The notes: a model not told the origin generated them from the letters alone. Shown: positions 20,657 through 33,103, counted from the first letter of the stretch. The stretch is DNA of 64,000 nt from Syngnathus acus (GCF_901709675.1 NC_051089.1:995476-1059475), one strand, 5' to 3'. Program-made: numbers and translations.

Positions 20657-21717
20657 TTTCACGCGATAATCACAATCCTTTCCACTCAGTCTAGCGCTCT
20701 GCTTCGCGAGTTGCTAAGAAACGTGGCTCTTTGTTAGCGGCTAGCGAGCTAAAGCAAGCTAGCTACGCCAAGCGAAGCACGATTGAGAAACTTCAACGTG
20801 CACCGAGACGAGTTTACCCGGACACTAAGCTTTGCATAATAGCCTTTTATTCCATGAAAGAAGTGACGTGCGGTATCGATTCTTCAGTGGGTCAGGATCT
20901 AGCCCAGAAATAAATGTTTAGAGAGGCGAGTTTGGTTCTTCTTCTTTCCTATTTCCGGCAATGTCATCGCGACAGGGCGTATGACGGCGCTCCTCAGATT
21001 TTATATTGAAACTACAATTTCGAAAGGCTTCCGGGTACGGAGGGGGCTCGGTGACGACCAAAACGGAAGTTGCTGTCTGGATTCCACATCAACGACTCAC
21101 GCGTCGACTTAATCAAGCATCTTCATTTTATTAAATTATTTATTATAGTTGAATTAAAATCTGCTTTGACATGAACAAATTATGACTGGATTTAAATAGA
21201 TCAAAAACTCCCTGGAAGGTTTTCGAGCCAGAAAAATGTCAGCTAATTCCACTTCCTAAGAGTCCTAACGATTGGGAGAATGTCATATGGAATGTCAAAC
21301 CTTTCTACTGCAGCTGTTGCATATTATGTTTGGAAGACAGACAAGAAAATTCCAACAGAAATGTAGTTCATATGAAAGTTAATATTTAAACAACGCAATC
21401 ATTTCTGGTCGTGTCTTTGAACACAAAAATTCAATCAGCATCGATTACTACAAGACACCAGGATGACTTTCATAACTGAATCAAATTAAAACGTCAGCGT
21501 ACATTTTCTTGAGTTAATGTTATTGAATAATAATTTCCGAGTCAGCGCTGATGTGAAGCATCTTACACATTTAATTCCAAATGATGATGTAGGATTCATA
21601 ATTCCACCAAAAAAGCAATGACAATTTATCTTCAAAGAATTTAGGCCTCTATGATAGATATTGAACACTATCAACTTGTTTTCACATTTACCACAATGAG
21701 TCAATTATTATTGCATT
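20657..21717. other. Spacer between ZNF-3 promoter and ZNF-4 3' end
   Basis: Holds the TAGC-rich element of ZNF-3 at its left end and otherwise AT-rich sequence. No gene or clear repeat seen. Confidence 0.5.
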
Positions 21718-23510
21718 TCATTGATTACTTTTCTTTCCACCAACACACCTATGTTTTTTCACCTGATCCTTACGGGAAAATCGTTTCTCACACGTGTCGC
21801 AACTGTACGGCTTTTCACCAGTGTGTGTTCTTGTGTGTATTGTCAAAGTGCATCTTTGGGAGAAACTTTTACTGCAAAACGTGCACGAGTACAGTTTCTC
21901 CCCTGTGTGTGTTCTCATGTGTTTAACTAATCCTGAACGATCACTGAAACTTACGGCGCAGACAGAGCAGACAAAAGGTTTCTCACCAGTGTGTATTCTT
22001 GTGTGTGTCATCAACTGTCCCTTTATGGAGAATTTCTTACCGCAAAATGTGCACTCATAAGGTTTCTCTCCAGTATGTATTGTCATGTGATTAGTTAAAC
22101 TAATCTTTTGAGTTAATCTAAGACCACACACCGAGCAGGAAAAGGGTCTCTCCCCAGTGTGTGTTCTGGTGTGTGCTACTAAATGTCCCTTGATAGAGAA
22201 TCGTTTACCACATACTGAGCAAGGATAGGGCTTCTCTCCGGTGTGTGTTCTTGTGTGTGTTCTTAAATGTCCCTTTAGAGAGAATGTCTGACCACAAACC
22301 AAGCAGACAAAAGGTTTCTCTCCAGTGTGTGTTCTTGTATGGATTTTTAAATGGCCTTTTACAGAGAATCTTTTACCACAAGTTGAGCACGCAAAAGGCT
22401 TCTCGCCAGTGTGTATTCTCATGTGATTAGTCAAATTAACTTTTTGACTCAATACAAGACCACAGACTGTGCAAGGAAAAGGTTTCTCCCCGGTGTGTGT
22501 TCTTGTGTGTGCTCGTAAATGTCCCTTCTGCGTGAATCGTTTACCACAAATTGTGCAGGGAAAAGGTTTCTCCCCAGTGTGTGTTCTCATGTGTATTTTC
22601 AAGCCCCACTTTGAACTCGATGCTTTTCCACACTGCGAGCATTTCCAGTATGTGTCCGTGTCAACTGGAGAGTCTTCGTTGTCTGTGTCAGGCGAGTCTG
22701 ATAGTGGAGGTAAGAGCCCATCTATTTGTGATCCTACATGGTGATCTCCATTACTTTCTTCTTGGTCATCTTCAACCTTCACAATGACACTAGTCAATGG
22801 AAACTCTGTTCCATTAGTCTCCTGCTCTTCCGCTTTCATCTGCTGCTCAGGACAAACATGTCCACCGATGTCTGCAGAACACAAGAAGACAAATACACCT
22901 GGTTTGAGTTTCATTTTGTGATTTTGATCAATAACTGGGATGAAGCCGTGACCGCTTACCTTGCTCGTCATCATCTTCTCTCTTTATAATGACACCAGGA
23001 AATGGAAACTGGGTGATATCATTCTCCAGCTCTTCCTCTTTCACATAGGACTGTTGTGACTCCTGCTGCTTGGAATCAAGATTGTCTGCACGACACAAGA
23101 AAAGAAGGGTTACAGATGCGCTCTTAGTACTTTAGCTAAAAAGCAGTAGGGAAATGGATTGGAGCCATCAGTGGTGAGATGAATGTTAGCTATTTATACC
23201 CCCCACGTGTTTGAGAGGTGCATGTTGAATTTTAAAGTGCTGTCGTGGATACAAATGGGTGTAAACGTAGTGTCAAAGACAGGCGTATAGACACCAAAAC
23301 AACGACAGTACTAAAAAACGCAGTACCATTTTATAATAACGATTCCATTCAGGGGGGAAAATTACAATGTATCAAGTATTAGGAAATGAACAAACCTGCT
23401 TCGTCATCGTGAAGCTTCGTGACAACCGTTACAAGTCGCTGTCGATCGCTCTCCTCTTTTGTTCCAAAACGTTCCTCCACGTAATATTCTTGCGCACTTT
23501 TTGCACACAT
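21718..23510 (-). CDS. ZNF-4: C2H2 zinc-finger protein, 11 fingers, three exons with duplicated acidic exon
   Basis: Exon 1 (23,510-23,396) encodes MCAKSAQEYYVEERFGTKEE and ends AG|GTTTG. An extra exon (23,085-22,960, 126 bp, phase 1 to phase 1) follows GTGCAG and ends AAG|GTAAGC. It encodes an acidic segment with YVKEEELENDI and FPFPGVIIKREDDDE. The last exon (22,871-21,718) follows CTGCAG and repeats the same layout (EFPLTSVIVKVEDD), then GLLPPLSDSPD and eleven fingers. Finger 1 has Ser where Phe is usual (CGKASSSKWGLKIH). The last finger ends QVKKHRCVGG. Both middle and last exon begin with the same GAC codon context, so the acidic exon seems to have duplicated in tandem. The TAGC element lies at 23,583-23,616. 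Confidence 0.88.
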
Positions 23511-24529
23511 TTTCACACGATATTTACAACACTTTACGATTGCGACCTCTGCTCAGTTGCATGTGTATAACAAAGGTGTCACCTTGTTAGCGGCTGGAAA
23601 GCTAAACTAAGCTAGGTCAAGTAGCTTCGATGTTCACAGAGACGACTTTATTTGGATTTAACGACTCACGTTTTACTCCAGTACAAGCAGTGATCGGATG
23701 TACTCATAGCATCATTAATATTTCACTTTTAATTCGGGGTGAAACAGAAAATGAATTGCGTTTGGTAACACAAATCGTAGGCGGAAGTGAAGCGACAACA
23801 GAAACCGCTGTACGGCATCGCCACTAGGACATATATGACAGTGTCGCTTTTTTGTTGTTGTTTGCAATACACTCGCTGGCGAACGATTAGTGGCCTTACA
23901 AAACATTGTAGAACCTCCGTCCGAAGTCATCTTCTGTCTGTTGTCCAAATGAATTTCAACCACGAAAGGTACTTTTTGTTTGTTGTATGGAAGACTTCAA
24001 CAGTGATTGCCATCTACTCATTAGGTGTCACGTTATGTGATTTTATGTTGTTTTTCAAGAAAATAGCAAGCAACTCATCCCTACCACCAGCTAACTGCCA
24101 GAGCTCTTGGCTTCTTTGGGTATGGCCTTTCGTAAAACGACCCATGGCGTCGAAAGGTTTCAGCGCAAGTCGGTCGACCTTCTGCGCATGCGCGCCTCAG
24201 ATCGCGTCGCCAGTCTCGTCATCACGTGATTAGCAAACAAAGCAAGTCTCGCAAGCTTTGTCTTGCAACCTACGGAATAAATGTTCGAAAATTTGTGCTG
24301 AATACACAGAAGCCTTCATACGGCACATTCGCCATAAGAATAGTATATCGTTCATTGAAACATCATTCGGATAAACTCGCTTTCGTGGACGCTTCTCAGG
24401 CTTTCGTAGCTTAGCCTAGCTATGCTTAGTTTAGCTCGTTAGCAGCTAACGAAAAGACGTGCTTGTTTTCAGCACATCGCTAAGCCGAAATCAAGTGTGA
24501 TTCCAAAGTTTTGTGCTTATCCGCCGAAA
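23511..24529. promoter_or_regulatory. Divergent region between ZNF-4 and ZNF-5
   Basis: About 1 kb separates the first exons. TAGC-rich elements sit at both ends (23,583-23,616 and 24,405-24,450), facing outward. The middle part has no supported gene. Confidence 0.55.
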
Positions 24530-26137
24530 ATGTGTGCGAAAAGCATGAAATCAGAAGAATATGCCGAACGACTTTGTTGTTGAACACAAGAGGACCCCAA
24601 CCGACATCAACGCCCGGACGCAGTTATCAAAGAGCCCCGAATCGAAAAGGTTTTTCACTCGTTTCTCTCACTTGCTTCGGACATTGTACGATTTTAGCCA
24701 CCGTTGCCATTTTTGTTCATCGACGCCACGCAATACCTGTTTAACTGAGTTGGGAAAAAATACAATAAACTGGCCCACATTAAAATGACTCAAAAAAGAG
24801 AGAAGAGGGCTTCAAGGTGGATACAAAAGCCCAGCAGAGAGTCCAGACGGGTAACCGAGTCCTCATCTGTGAAGCGCAACGACTGGGCATTGTGCAACTT
24901 CACCCTTTACTTTTAATCTAACATTGTTAACGTCAAAATGTAGCTTGATGTCTCTTGCTTTTCTTTGGCCTGCGGTTCAATGAAGAATGGATCTATCATT
25001 TGGCACCCTGCAAAATTATGATTTATGTTATAGCATTTAATTACAATGTGAGACTTGAATTAGCAAAACATTACCAAACCAATTGTGTTTGTCTTCTTTC
25101 CTGCAGACATGAGTCAAAAATATCTTCATCCTGAGCAGCAGGAGCTGAAGGCCTGCATCATCAACACTGAGCAGCAGGATGGAATCAACAAGATTTCAAT
25201 GACTGTCGATCAGAGTGACGATAAAGAAGAAAAAGATCATGGAGACCGCTGTGGAGGATCACAAGCAGACAACCTCTTGGCTCCATTATCAGATAATGAT
25301 AATGTAACATTACACTCTTCTGACACTGATGATGAAAATAATGATGATGAACACAAAGGTGGTATGACACATACCACTAAAAAGCATGTGAAATGTTCTC
25401 AGTGTGACAAAACGTTTTTCAACACGTCATCATTGAAAAGACATACAAGGATGCACACTGGAGAGAAACCTTTCACCTGCTCAGTATGTGGCAAAACATT
25501 CTCGATAAAGGGACATTTAGTCACCCATACAAGAACACACACTGGGGAGAAACCTTTTGTGTGCTCATTATGTGGTCTTGGATTTGCTCAAAAGGTTACT
25601 TTAAGTAATCACATGAGAACACACACTGGAGAAAAACCCTTTGCCTGTTCAATATGTGGCCAAAGGTTCTCTGGAAAGAGACATTTAATAGCACACACAA
25701 GACGACACACTGGCGAGAAACCCTTTGTCTGCTCGGTTTGCGGTAAAGCATTCTCTGTAAGTGGACATTTGAAAACTCACACAAGAACACACACTGGGGA
25801 AAAACCTTATGCCTGTGAAGTATGTGGACTTAGATTCACTCAGAAGATTAGTTTAACAAATCACAAAAGAACACACACTGGCGAAAAACCTTTTCCCTGT
25901 TCATATTGCGTCAAAAGCTTCTCAACAAAGGGACATTTAACAACACATGAAAGAACACATACCGGAGCGAGACCTTTTGCCTGCTTACTTTGTGGCAAAG
26001 GATTCTCTACAAGTGGACATCTCAGAATTCATACCAGAACACACACTGGAGAGAAACCTTTTGACTGCTCAGTTTGTGCCTTAAGTTTCCGTGATCATTC
26101 AGGCTTGGCTAAACACATGAGATCACATGCTGACTAA
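24530..26137 (+). CDS. ZNF-5: C2H2 zinc-finger protein, 9 fingers, first exon broken
   Basis: The fingers lie in exon 2 (25,107-26,137, after CTGCAG). Its first ATG (25,110) would give MSQKYLHPEQQELK. A linker follows with SQADNLLAPLSDND but without the usual IKEE motif, then nine fingers. A clear family exon 1 exists at 24,530-24,649 (MCAKSMKSEEYAERLCC), but codon 18 is TGA (24,581-24,583). After it family sequence resumes in the same frame (QEDPNRHQRPDAV). Its donor also ends in phase 0 where exon 2 needs phase 1. The gene must therefore start at the exon-2 ATG or be dying. The last finger is followed by AD and a stop, then by decayed finger code (RLVCDERFP) to about 26,180. A poly(A) signal lies near 26,528. 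The CDS proper is probably 25,110-26,137. Confidence 0.82.
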
Positions 26138-26917
26138 AAAGCATTTTCACGCTTAGTTTGTGATGAAAGATTCCCCTAAACACCAGATTTACACAGTTAA
26201 AGGACCAGGGAGTTGTAGTATGTGTTGTAAAATATTTAATGACAAGTTATCAATTTAAGAGATAGAATTGTGTTTTAACTCGGTCCAAATTCTGGAATGT
26301 ATAACTGTGTCTTTTTTTTTAAGCTGGGGTAAACTGATATTTTTGGTATTATTGTTTACCTTTTGTTTCTGCTTGCAAGGAAGGTAAGCAGTTGTATTTT
26401 TATTTAAACAATACATAAGTTAAATTGGATTATTTTCCCAGGAAGAATTTTTTTGTTTGTTGTTTTGGTGTTGGTTCACCCCAGAGTCCTTTTGCTAAGT
26501 TATTGCTTGATGGTAAAACTTACTTTAAATAAATATGTTTGAGTACACAAGTGTGTCTGTGGCTGCTTGGGATGGTATTGAGGGAGTTGTGGGCACAGCC
26601 TTGATATAGTTTTCTGAAAGCCCCACAGTCACAAAGCTGGTTTGTCCGTGTTGGCTTGCCGTACTACGTAGTATCCAGCGCTACTTAAGGTTAGCGTAGC
26701 CGTAGCCAAAACAGACGCGCTTCACCGATTAAGCCTTCTCGAATTAGTCCCGTGCGTACTAATGCCTTGCCATATTACGAATTTGTTGTCGTAAACTATC
26801 ATTCATGACATCTTCGTGCCAGGCCAAATGCGTGTCGGAGCACGTCGAAACTGTCTTGGCTTAGCTTGCTAGCTTTAAAACAAAGCCAGAGATCGGCGTT
26901 GGGAGAGTTGCGCGACA

Positions 26918-28825
26918 ATGTGTGCAAAACGTTTGAAAAAGGATTTTGTGGATGAACTTCGTCAAACTAAAGAGAAGAAGGGGCGACAACGACTGGACGC
27001 TGGTTGCAAGCAGCCTCGCGTTGCGTTGCACAGAGCAGGTTTGTACATGTCCCACTACTTGTTTTGTCACTGCTTTCTTTGATTCCTTTGTTGCAACCGT
27101 TTGTCATTGAGACTCTGGCACTTTCAAGTCTAATGTGTTAATAATATAGACTCAAATAAATTGCATCACAAGACAAGACCACATTGAGAGGATTTGCGAC
27201 AATTTTCGATTTCAATTTGCCACTCGAGTCCAGTCAAGGACCATGTTTAGTGTGTTTGCGCCATCTACTGGTGTAAACGCCATACAGCGGCCAAGCGGTT
27301 ACTTAGCTGTCCAAGCCGCCTTGCTTTTCTTTCCCAGGTCGCACCTTTTCGTCACTCTATCAGTTCTAGACTTAGACTCAACTTTATTTATCCCTTGAGG
27401 TTACCCCTGAAGGTATCTTGTGCAAAAGTAGTACAAAAGAGAATATAGCGCATGAGTAATAACCAAAGTGTGGAGTAATAAATAAAGCACTGAGTCATAA
27501 ATAAATTGTTGAGTCATGAAAATGGCTGTGTTCAAATAAAGCAAATAACTAATAAACATCGTCAAAAAGAAATAATCTACAATCATCGACGTCAAGGTCA
27601 CAATACGAAACTTGGCAAAGAAAAGACTGACTTTACTAAGCGTGTGTGTTTCTTTTTGTGTCATGCAGACATCAATGAGAAACGTCTTCATCCTGAGCAG
27701 CAGGAGCCAGCGACCTTCCACACTGAAGAGCGTGAGGAACCAGAAATCCACCACATTAAAGATGAAGAGCAGGAGGCAGATATCAACAAGTTTCCATTGA
27801 GTCTTGTCATTGTGAAGTGTGAAGATGATGAAGAGCAAGGTCAGAAGTCACAGCCCCATCCCAGGAAAGGTAAAGAGAAGAGAGGGGCGGAGCATTCAAG
27901 CTGCAGCTCAAGTCAATATGTGACAACAGAAGGGGATGGAGACGGCCGTGGAAAATCACAAGCAGGCAGCCCCTTAGCTCCACTGTCAGATAGTGACGGC
28001 ATTACCACGCACTCTACTGACACTGACGATGATGAACACTCCAAATCTGACAAGACGTCTCACAAGAAACGCTGGAAATGTTCACAGTGTGGGAAAGCCT
28101 TTGATGCCAAGTATAATTTGAAAGTACACATGCGAACACACACTGGTGAAAAGCCGTTTGCCTGCTCAATATGCGGTAAAAGCTTCTCTGTAAAGGGATA
28201 TTTAAGAACACACACAAGAACACACACTGGAGAGAAACCCTATGCCTGCTCAGCTTGTGGGAAAAGTTTCCCCAGACTGGGACAGTTGAAAACACACACA
28301 AGAACACACACTGGGGAGAAACCTTTTGCCTGCTCAGTTTGTGGTAAAAGCTTCTATATAAAGGGAAGTTTAATAAGGCACACAAGAATACACACAGGTG
28401 AGAAACCATTTGCTTGCTCAGTTTGTGGCAAAAGATTCTTACTGAAGACACATTTAAGAACACACATAAGAACGCACACTGAGGAGAAACCGTTTGTTTG
28501 TTCAGTTTGTGGTAAAAGGTTCTCCAGGAATGGAAATTTAAGAACTCACACAAGAACACACACTGGGGAAAAAGCCTTTGTCTGTTCAATATGTGGTAAA
28601 AGATTTGCTGAGAAGGGATGTTTGACAAGACACACGAGAACACACACTGGAGAAAAACCTTTTCCTTGCTCAATTTGTGGTAAAAGATTCTCTGTCAAGG
28701 GACGTTTAATTCGGCATACAAGAACACACACTGGAGACAAACCTTTTTCATGCTTCATTTGTGGTAAAAGGTTCATTCAGAAGGTACAATTGGGAATACA
28801 TATAAGAACACACACAGGGGGGTAA
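26918..28825 (+). CDS. ZNF-6: C2H2 zinc-finger protein, 9 fingers, two exons
   Basis: Exon 1 (26,918-27,038) encodes MCAKRLKKDFVDELRQTKEK and ends AG|GTTTGT. Exon 2 (27,669-28,825) follows CATGCAG in phase 1 (DINEKRLHPEQQEP). The linker has HHIKDEEQEADI, KFPLSLVIVKCEDDEE and SPLAPLSDSD. Nine complete fingers follow, ending HIRTHTGG and a stop, so there is no terminal H-x-C finger; faint finger-like code (MYDKRFAPK) persists near 28,990. The intron holds a LINE 3' end (about 27,367-27,590). The TAGC-rich element lies at 26,855-26,876, 42 bp before the ATG. Confidence 0.9.
27367..27590 (-). mobile_element. 3' end fragment of an L2-like LINE in the ZNF-6 intron
   Basis: The plus-strand wording AGACTTAGACTCAACTTTAT followed by TTATCCCTTGAGG is typical of the 3' end of fish L2-type LINEs in minus orientation. 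It resembles, but is not the same family as, the tail of the element at 6,556. No coding part remains; the right boundary is uncertain. Confidence 0.6.
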
Positions 28826-29199
28826 TTGCTTCTCGGTTCATCCTCACATTACAGAATAAAAGGAGATCGAAAGCAATGTTAAAGGAGAAAAAGAGTTGCC
28901 ATGGAAGAGTGAAGATGGTGGGGATATACATACTGACATGAACAAGAAACAGGATGTTCTCCATTGGAGAAGACGTGAAATACTCCACATGTATGATAAA
29001 AGATTTGCTCCAAAGAAATTATCTTCTTGTTTATTCTTTGTATTTTTATTGGATTTTTTATTTTAACCTATAATGCCTGTAGAATGTTAAGTATGCCTTT
29101 TTTGAATGCACTTCATTCTTGATCTTAACGATTTAACTGCAATGCACGTGTGTGTGTATGATATGTAAAGCTTCAGATAATTAGTAAAAACAAGATTCT

Positions 29200-29480
29200 T
29201 TGTGATAAGTCAAAGTCTGCTTTATTGTCAACCTCTTCACATGCCAAGACACACAAAGAAATCGAAATGACGTTTCCACTATCCCACGGTGACAAGACGT
29301 AGTACACGACATACATACAAGCAAACAACACAAAATAAAAACAAGAAGGCACAAACAATGAATAATAAGAGTGATGAATAAATAATAAATAACACAATAA
29401 ATAAATAAGAGGAGCAAAACGCAATAAGATGTGTTTGTGTGTTCACTTGTATACAAGAAGTGTGTTTATGTACAAGTTCT
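29200..29480 (-). mobile_element. 3' end fragment of a LINE downstream of ZNF-6
   Basis: The stretch starts AGTCAAAGTCTGCTTTATTG and continues with CACATGCCAAGACACACAAAG and AT-rich ATAAATAAT repeats, as in fish LINE 3' tails read backwards. The open frames here on the minus strand (29,173-29,653) are by-products. No reverse transcriptase is present. Confidence 0.55.
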
Positions 29481-29701
29481 CGCCTGAGGGGGGCAGTAAT
29501 GCAATAGAATGTAATGACATTGAACCGGAAGTTGAAGCGTGCGAAAAAAGAACAACAACGGCAAAGCGTTCGTTGTCCATTTAGTGATGTGCATTCCGGT
29601 TCTTTTAAGTGAACTGAATCTTTAGAATCAGTTCGCTCAATAGATTCGTTCAAAAGAATCGTTCCCCGAATCGTTCGCTACACTTTCTTATTTATTTATT
29701 C

Positions 29702-29746
29702 TTTTTTTTTTTTTTTTACCTCGTACCACACGAGGTAAAAAAAAAA
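29702..29746. repeat. Poly-T/poly-A hairpin
   Basis: A run of 17 T, then ACCTCGT-ACCAC-ACGAGGT, then a run of about 10 A. The arms pair over about 17 bp with a 5-base loop, so the strand can fold on itself. It sits at the left edge of the MITE-like tandem array. Confidence 0.75.
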
Positions 29747-29754
29747 TTGTTTTG

Positions 29755-31010
29755 TTGTAGTGTCCATAAGGTGTACCTAATAACAGGCCACTTCATTAGG
29801 GAAAAATCATGGTCAAAGCTTAACTGAAAGTGAAAAGTGCCACACCCGCCCTCACCCCCACCTCCTGATTGGCTGCGTGATCTGTGACGTCACTTGGACA
29901 CTCCATTAGGTACACCGCCATTTTCAAGTGTACCAAATAACAGGCCACTTTATTAGGGAAATATGGTCAAAGGTCACAGGTGTCAAGCTCTAGTCCTCGG
30001 GGCCGCGTTCCAACATGTTTTCCAAGTGACCCTCGTTAAGCGCACCTGCGTGAAAAGTTTTAGCTCCTTTCACGTTCCGCAGGAGCTAAAACTTTTCACG
30101 CAGGTGCACTTAACGAGGGAATCACAAGGACACTCCATTAGGTACACCGCCATTTTCAAGTGTACCTAATAACAGGCCACTTTATTAGGGAAATATCATG
30201 GTCAAAGGTCACAGGTGTCAAGCTCTAGTCCTCGGGGCCGCGTTCCAACATGTTTTCCAAGTGACCCTCGTTAAGCGCACCTGCGTGAAAGGTTTTAGCT
30301 TCTTTCACGTTCCGCAGGAGCTAAAACTTTTCACGCAGGTGCACTTAACGAGGGAATCACACGGACACTCCATTAGGTACACCGCCATTTTCAAGTGTAC
30401 CTAATAACAGGCCACTTTATTAGGGAAATATCATGGACAAAGGTCACAGGTGTCAAGCTCTAGTCCTCGGGGCCGCGTTCCAACATGTTTTCCAAGTGAC
30501 CCTCGTTAAGCGCACCTGCGTGAAAAGTTTTAGCTTCTTTCACGTTCCGCAGGAGCTAAAACTTTTCACGCAGGTGCACTTAACGAGGGAATCACACGGA
30601 CACTCCATTAGGTACACCGCCATTTTCAAGTGTACCTAATAACAGGCCACTTTATTAGGGAAATATCATGGGCAAAGCTTAAGTGAAAGTGAAAAGTGCC
30701 ACACCCGCCCTCACCCCCACTTTCTGATTGGCTGCTTGATCTGTGACGTCACTTGGACACTCCATTAGGTACACCGCCATTTTCAGGTGTACCTAATAAC
30801 AGGCCACTTCATTAGGGAAAAGTCATGGCCAAAGCTTAAGTGAAAGTGAAAAGTGCCACACCCGCCCTCACCCCCACTTTCTGATTGGCTGCTTGATCTG
30901 TGACGTCACTTGGACACTCCATTAGGTACACCGCCATTTTCAGGTGTACCTAATAACAGGCCACTTCATTAGGGAAAAATCATGGGCAAAGCTTCAAGTG
31001 AAAGTGAAAA
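29755..31010. repeat. Tandem array of MITE-like units, 157 and 235 bp
   Basis: The phrase GTGTACC-AATAACAGGCCACT recurs at 29,771, 29,928, 30,160, 30,395, 30,630, 30,787 and 30,944, giving steps of 157, 232, 235, 235, 157 and 157. Each unit ends with CCATTAGGTACACCGCCATT, which is inverse to its start (GGTGTACCTAATAA), so single units have inverted ends like a MITE. Short units carry AGTGAAAAGTGCCACACCCG and a CTGATTGGCTG (CCAAT-like) plus TGACGTCA stretch. Long units instead carry an 88-bp hairpin (30,031-30,118; 30,266-30,353; 30,501-30,588). The 68-codon frames seen three times here are repeat artefacts. Confidence 0.88.
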
Positions 31011-31110
31011 GGCTTTTATTTTGCATCAGGATCACATCAGAACAAAATCACTGTTAACACGTTTCCATTTCACTCCACTGTATTGAGTCTATTTCAAGCT
31101 TCCATGATCA

Positions 31111-33103
31111 TCAGCTGCTCTTCGTACCACCACACCGGTGTTTCTTAACCTGATTCTTCCAAGAAAATCTTTTACTACAAACTAAACAGGCAAATGGTTT
31201 CTCTCCTGTGTGTATTCTCATGTGTTTGCTTAGGTATCCTTTCTGAGAAAATGTTTGATCACAGCCTGGACAGGCAAAAGGTTTGTCTCCAGTGTGTGTT
31301 CTTGCATGGACTTTCAAGTTTCCCTTCTGAATGAATCTTTGACCACAAACTGAACAGGCAAAAGGTTTCTCCCCGGTGTGGGTTCTTGTGTGTGCTTTCA
31401 AATTTCCCTGCGTAGAGAATCCTTTACCACAAACCGTGCACAGAAAAGGTTTCTCTCCAGTGTGCGTTCTCATGTGTGTTGCTAAATTTCTCTTTGCAAA
31501 AAATCTTTTACCACAAATTGAACATGCATAAGGTTTCTCCCTAGTATGTTTTCTTGTGTGTGTTAACAATGCTATCTTAAAAGTGAATGTTTTACCACAC
31601 ACTAAGCAGGCAAAGGGTTTCTCACCTGTGTGTGTTCTTCTGTGTGCTATCAAAGATAACCTAAAAGTGAAATTTTTACCACAAACTAAGCAAACAAAAG
31701 GTTTCTCCCCAGTGTGTGTTCTTGTGTGTGCTTTTAAATAACCCCGTGTAGAGAATCCTTTCCCACAAACTGAGCAAGGAAAAGGCTTATCGCCACTATG
31801 TGTTCTTGTGTGTCTTCTCAGTTGTTCCTTATTGGCAAATCTTTTATCGCAAATTGAGCAAACAAAAGGTTTCTCCCCAGTGTGTATTCTTGTGTGGCTT
31901 TTTAAGTTTCCCTTCTGTGAGAATGTTTTACCACAAACTGAGCAGATAAAAGCTTTTTCCCCAGTATGTATTCTTGCATGTGTTTCCAAATGTGACTGGG
32001 CTGGGAATTTCTTACCACACACCATGCATTCAAATGCTTTCTCCCCAGTGTGTATTATTTTGTGTTTTCCCAACGTTTCTCGGGCAGCAAATTTCTTACC
32101 ACAAACAGAGCAGGCAAAAGGTTTTTCACCTGTGTGTATTCTGGTGTGCCGTTGTAGGTTGCCTTTTTTTGAGAATTTTTGACCACACACTAAGCAGGCA
32201 AAAGGTTTCTCCCCAGTGTGTGTTCTCGTGTGTGCTTCCAAATGTGCCTGCGCAGGGAATCTTTTGCCACAATCTGAGCAATCAAAAGTTTTTTCCCCAG
32301 TGTGCATTCTGAAATGTACTTTCAGACCCCACTTTGAACCAAATGTATTCCCACATTGAGAACATTTCCAGCATTTCTTGTTGGGTTTTTTGCTGCCTTG
32401 TTTGTGGCACGTCCGACCACGTTTGGAGTGTTCATTGTTGGAGGCAGCAGGGTGTGATGTTATGTCATCACAAAGTGATTGTGGAGCAGCTTGGTTGTCT
32501 CCTTCACCCTCTTCCTCATCACCTTCAATCTTCACAATGACACAAGGGAATGGCAAATTGGTGCTATGGACCTCCTCGTCTTCCTCTTCAGGTTCTGGTC
32601 CTTCTTCCTTCTCATCTTTCTCTTTAGCGTGAGGGGAATCCGGATCCTGTTGCTTAGAATGAAGACGTTTTTTACTGACGTCTGCAGGGCACAAACAGAC
32701 AAACACACATGGTTTGATCAACTCAAATATGATGTTGTGACTGTGATGTTGCATGATATCATTTTTGATAAGTATATATTTAAGGTTATTGGGCAAATCA
32801 GATAAGCGGGAAGAAAAAAAAGTGAAGATGATTTTGATCAGACGTATTGGACTGTTCAGAAAGTGTTGTGCACATTCAAAATGAGCTGGGAGAAAAGCAT
32901 TGTATGCACAGCATGAAGGTAAAGATTGAATTATTTAAGAGTAAAAAGTAAAAGAGTAAAAAAGTGAACGAACCTGCTCTGTGTAACACAACTCGAAGCT
33001 GCTTGTACACAACAACGCCCAGGAGTTGTTGGCGTTGTCGCTCGTCCTCCTCTTTTGTTCCAGAAAGTTTTTCCACGTATTCTGACGACTGACTCGCACA
33101 CAT
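31111..33103 (-). CDS. ZNF-7: C2H2 zinc-finger protein, 15 fingers, two exons
   Basis: Exon 1 (33,103-32,974, 130 bp) encodes [20 protein letters not shown] and ends AG|GTTCG. Exon 2 (32,681-31,111) follows CTGCAG in phase 1 ([14 protein letters not shown]). The linker is very acidic ([12 protein letters not shown]) with [17 protein letters not shown]. The IKEE motif and the LLAPLSDSD motif are not recognisable. Fifteen fingers follow; fingers 2 and 5 ([20 protein letters not shown]) and 8 and 12 ([20 protein letters not shown]) are duplicates. The last one ends [13 protein letters not shown]. The TAGC-rich element lies at 33,166-33,209. Head to head with ZNF-8. The 3' end lies about 100 bp from the MITE-like array. 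Confidence 0.9.

Noticed and set aside
29963-30639. Three near-identical 68-codon frames 235 bp apart
   Set aside because: They are the same stretch of the long MITE-like unit repeated three times; no start signal or domain.
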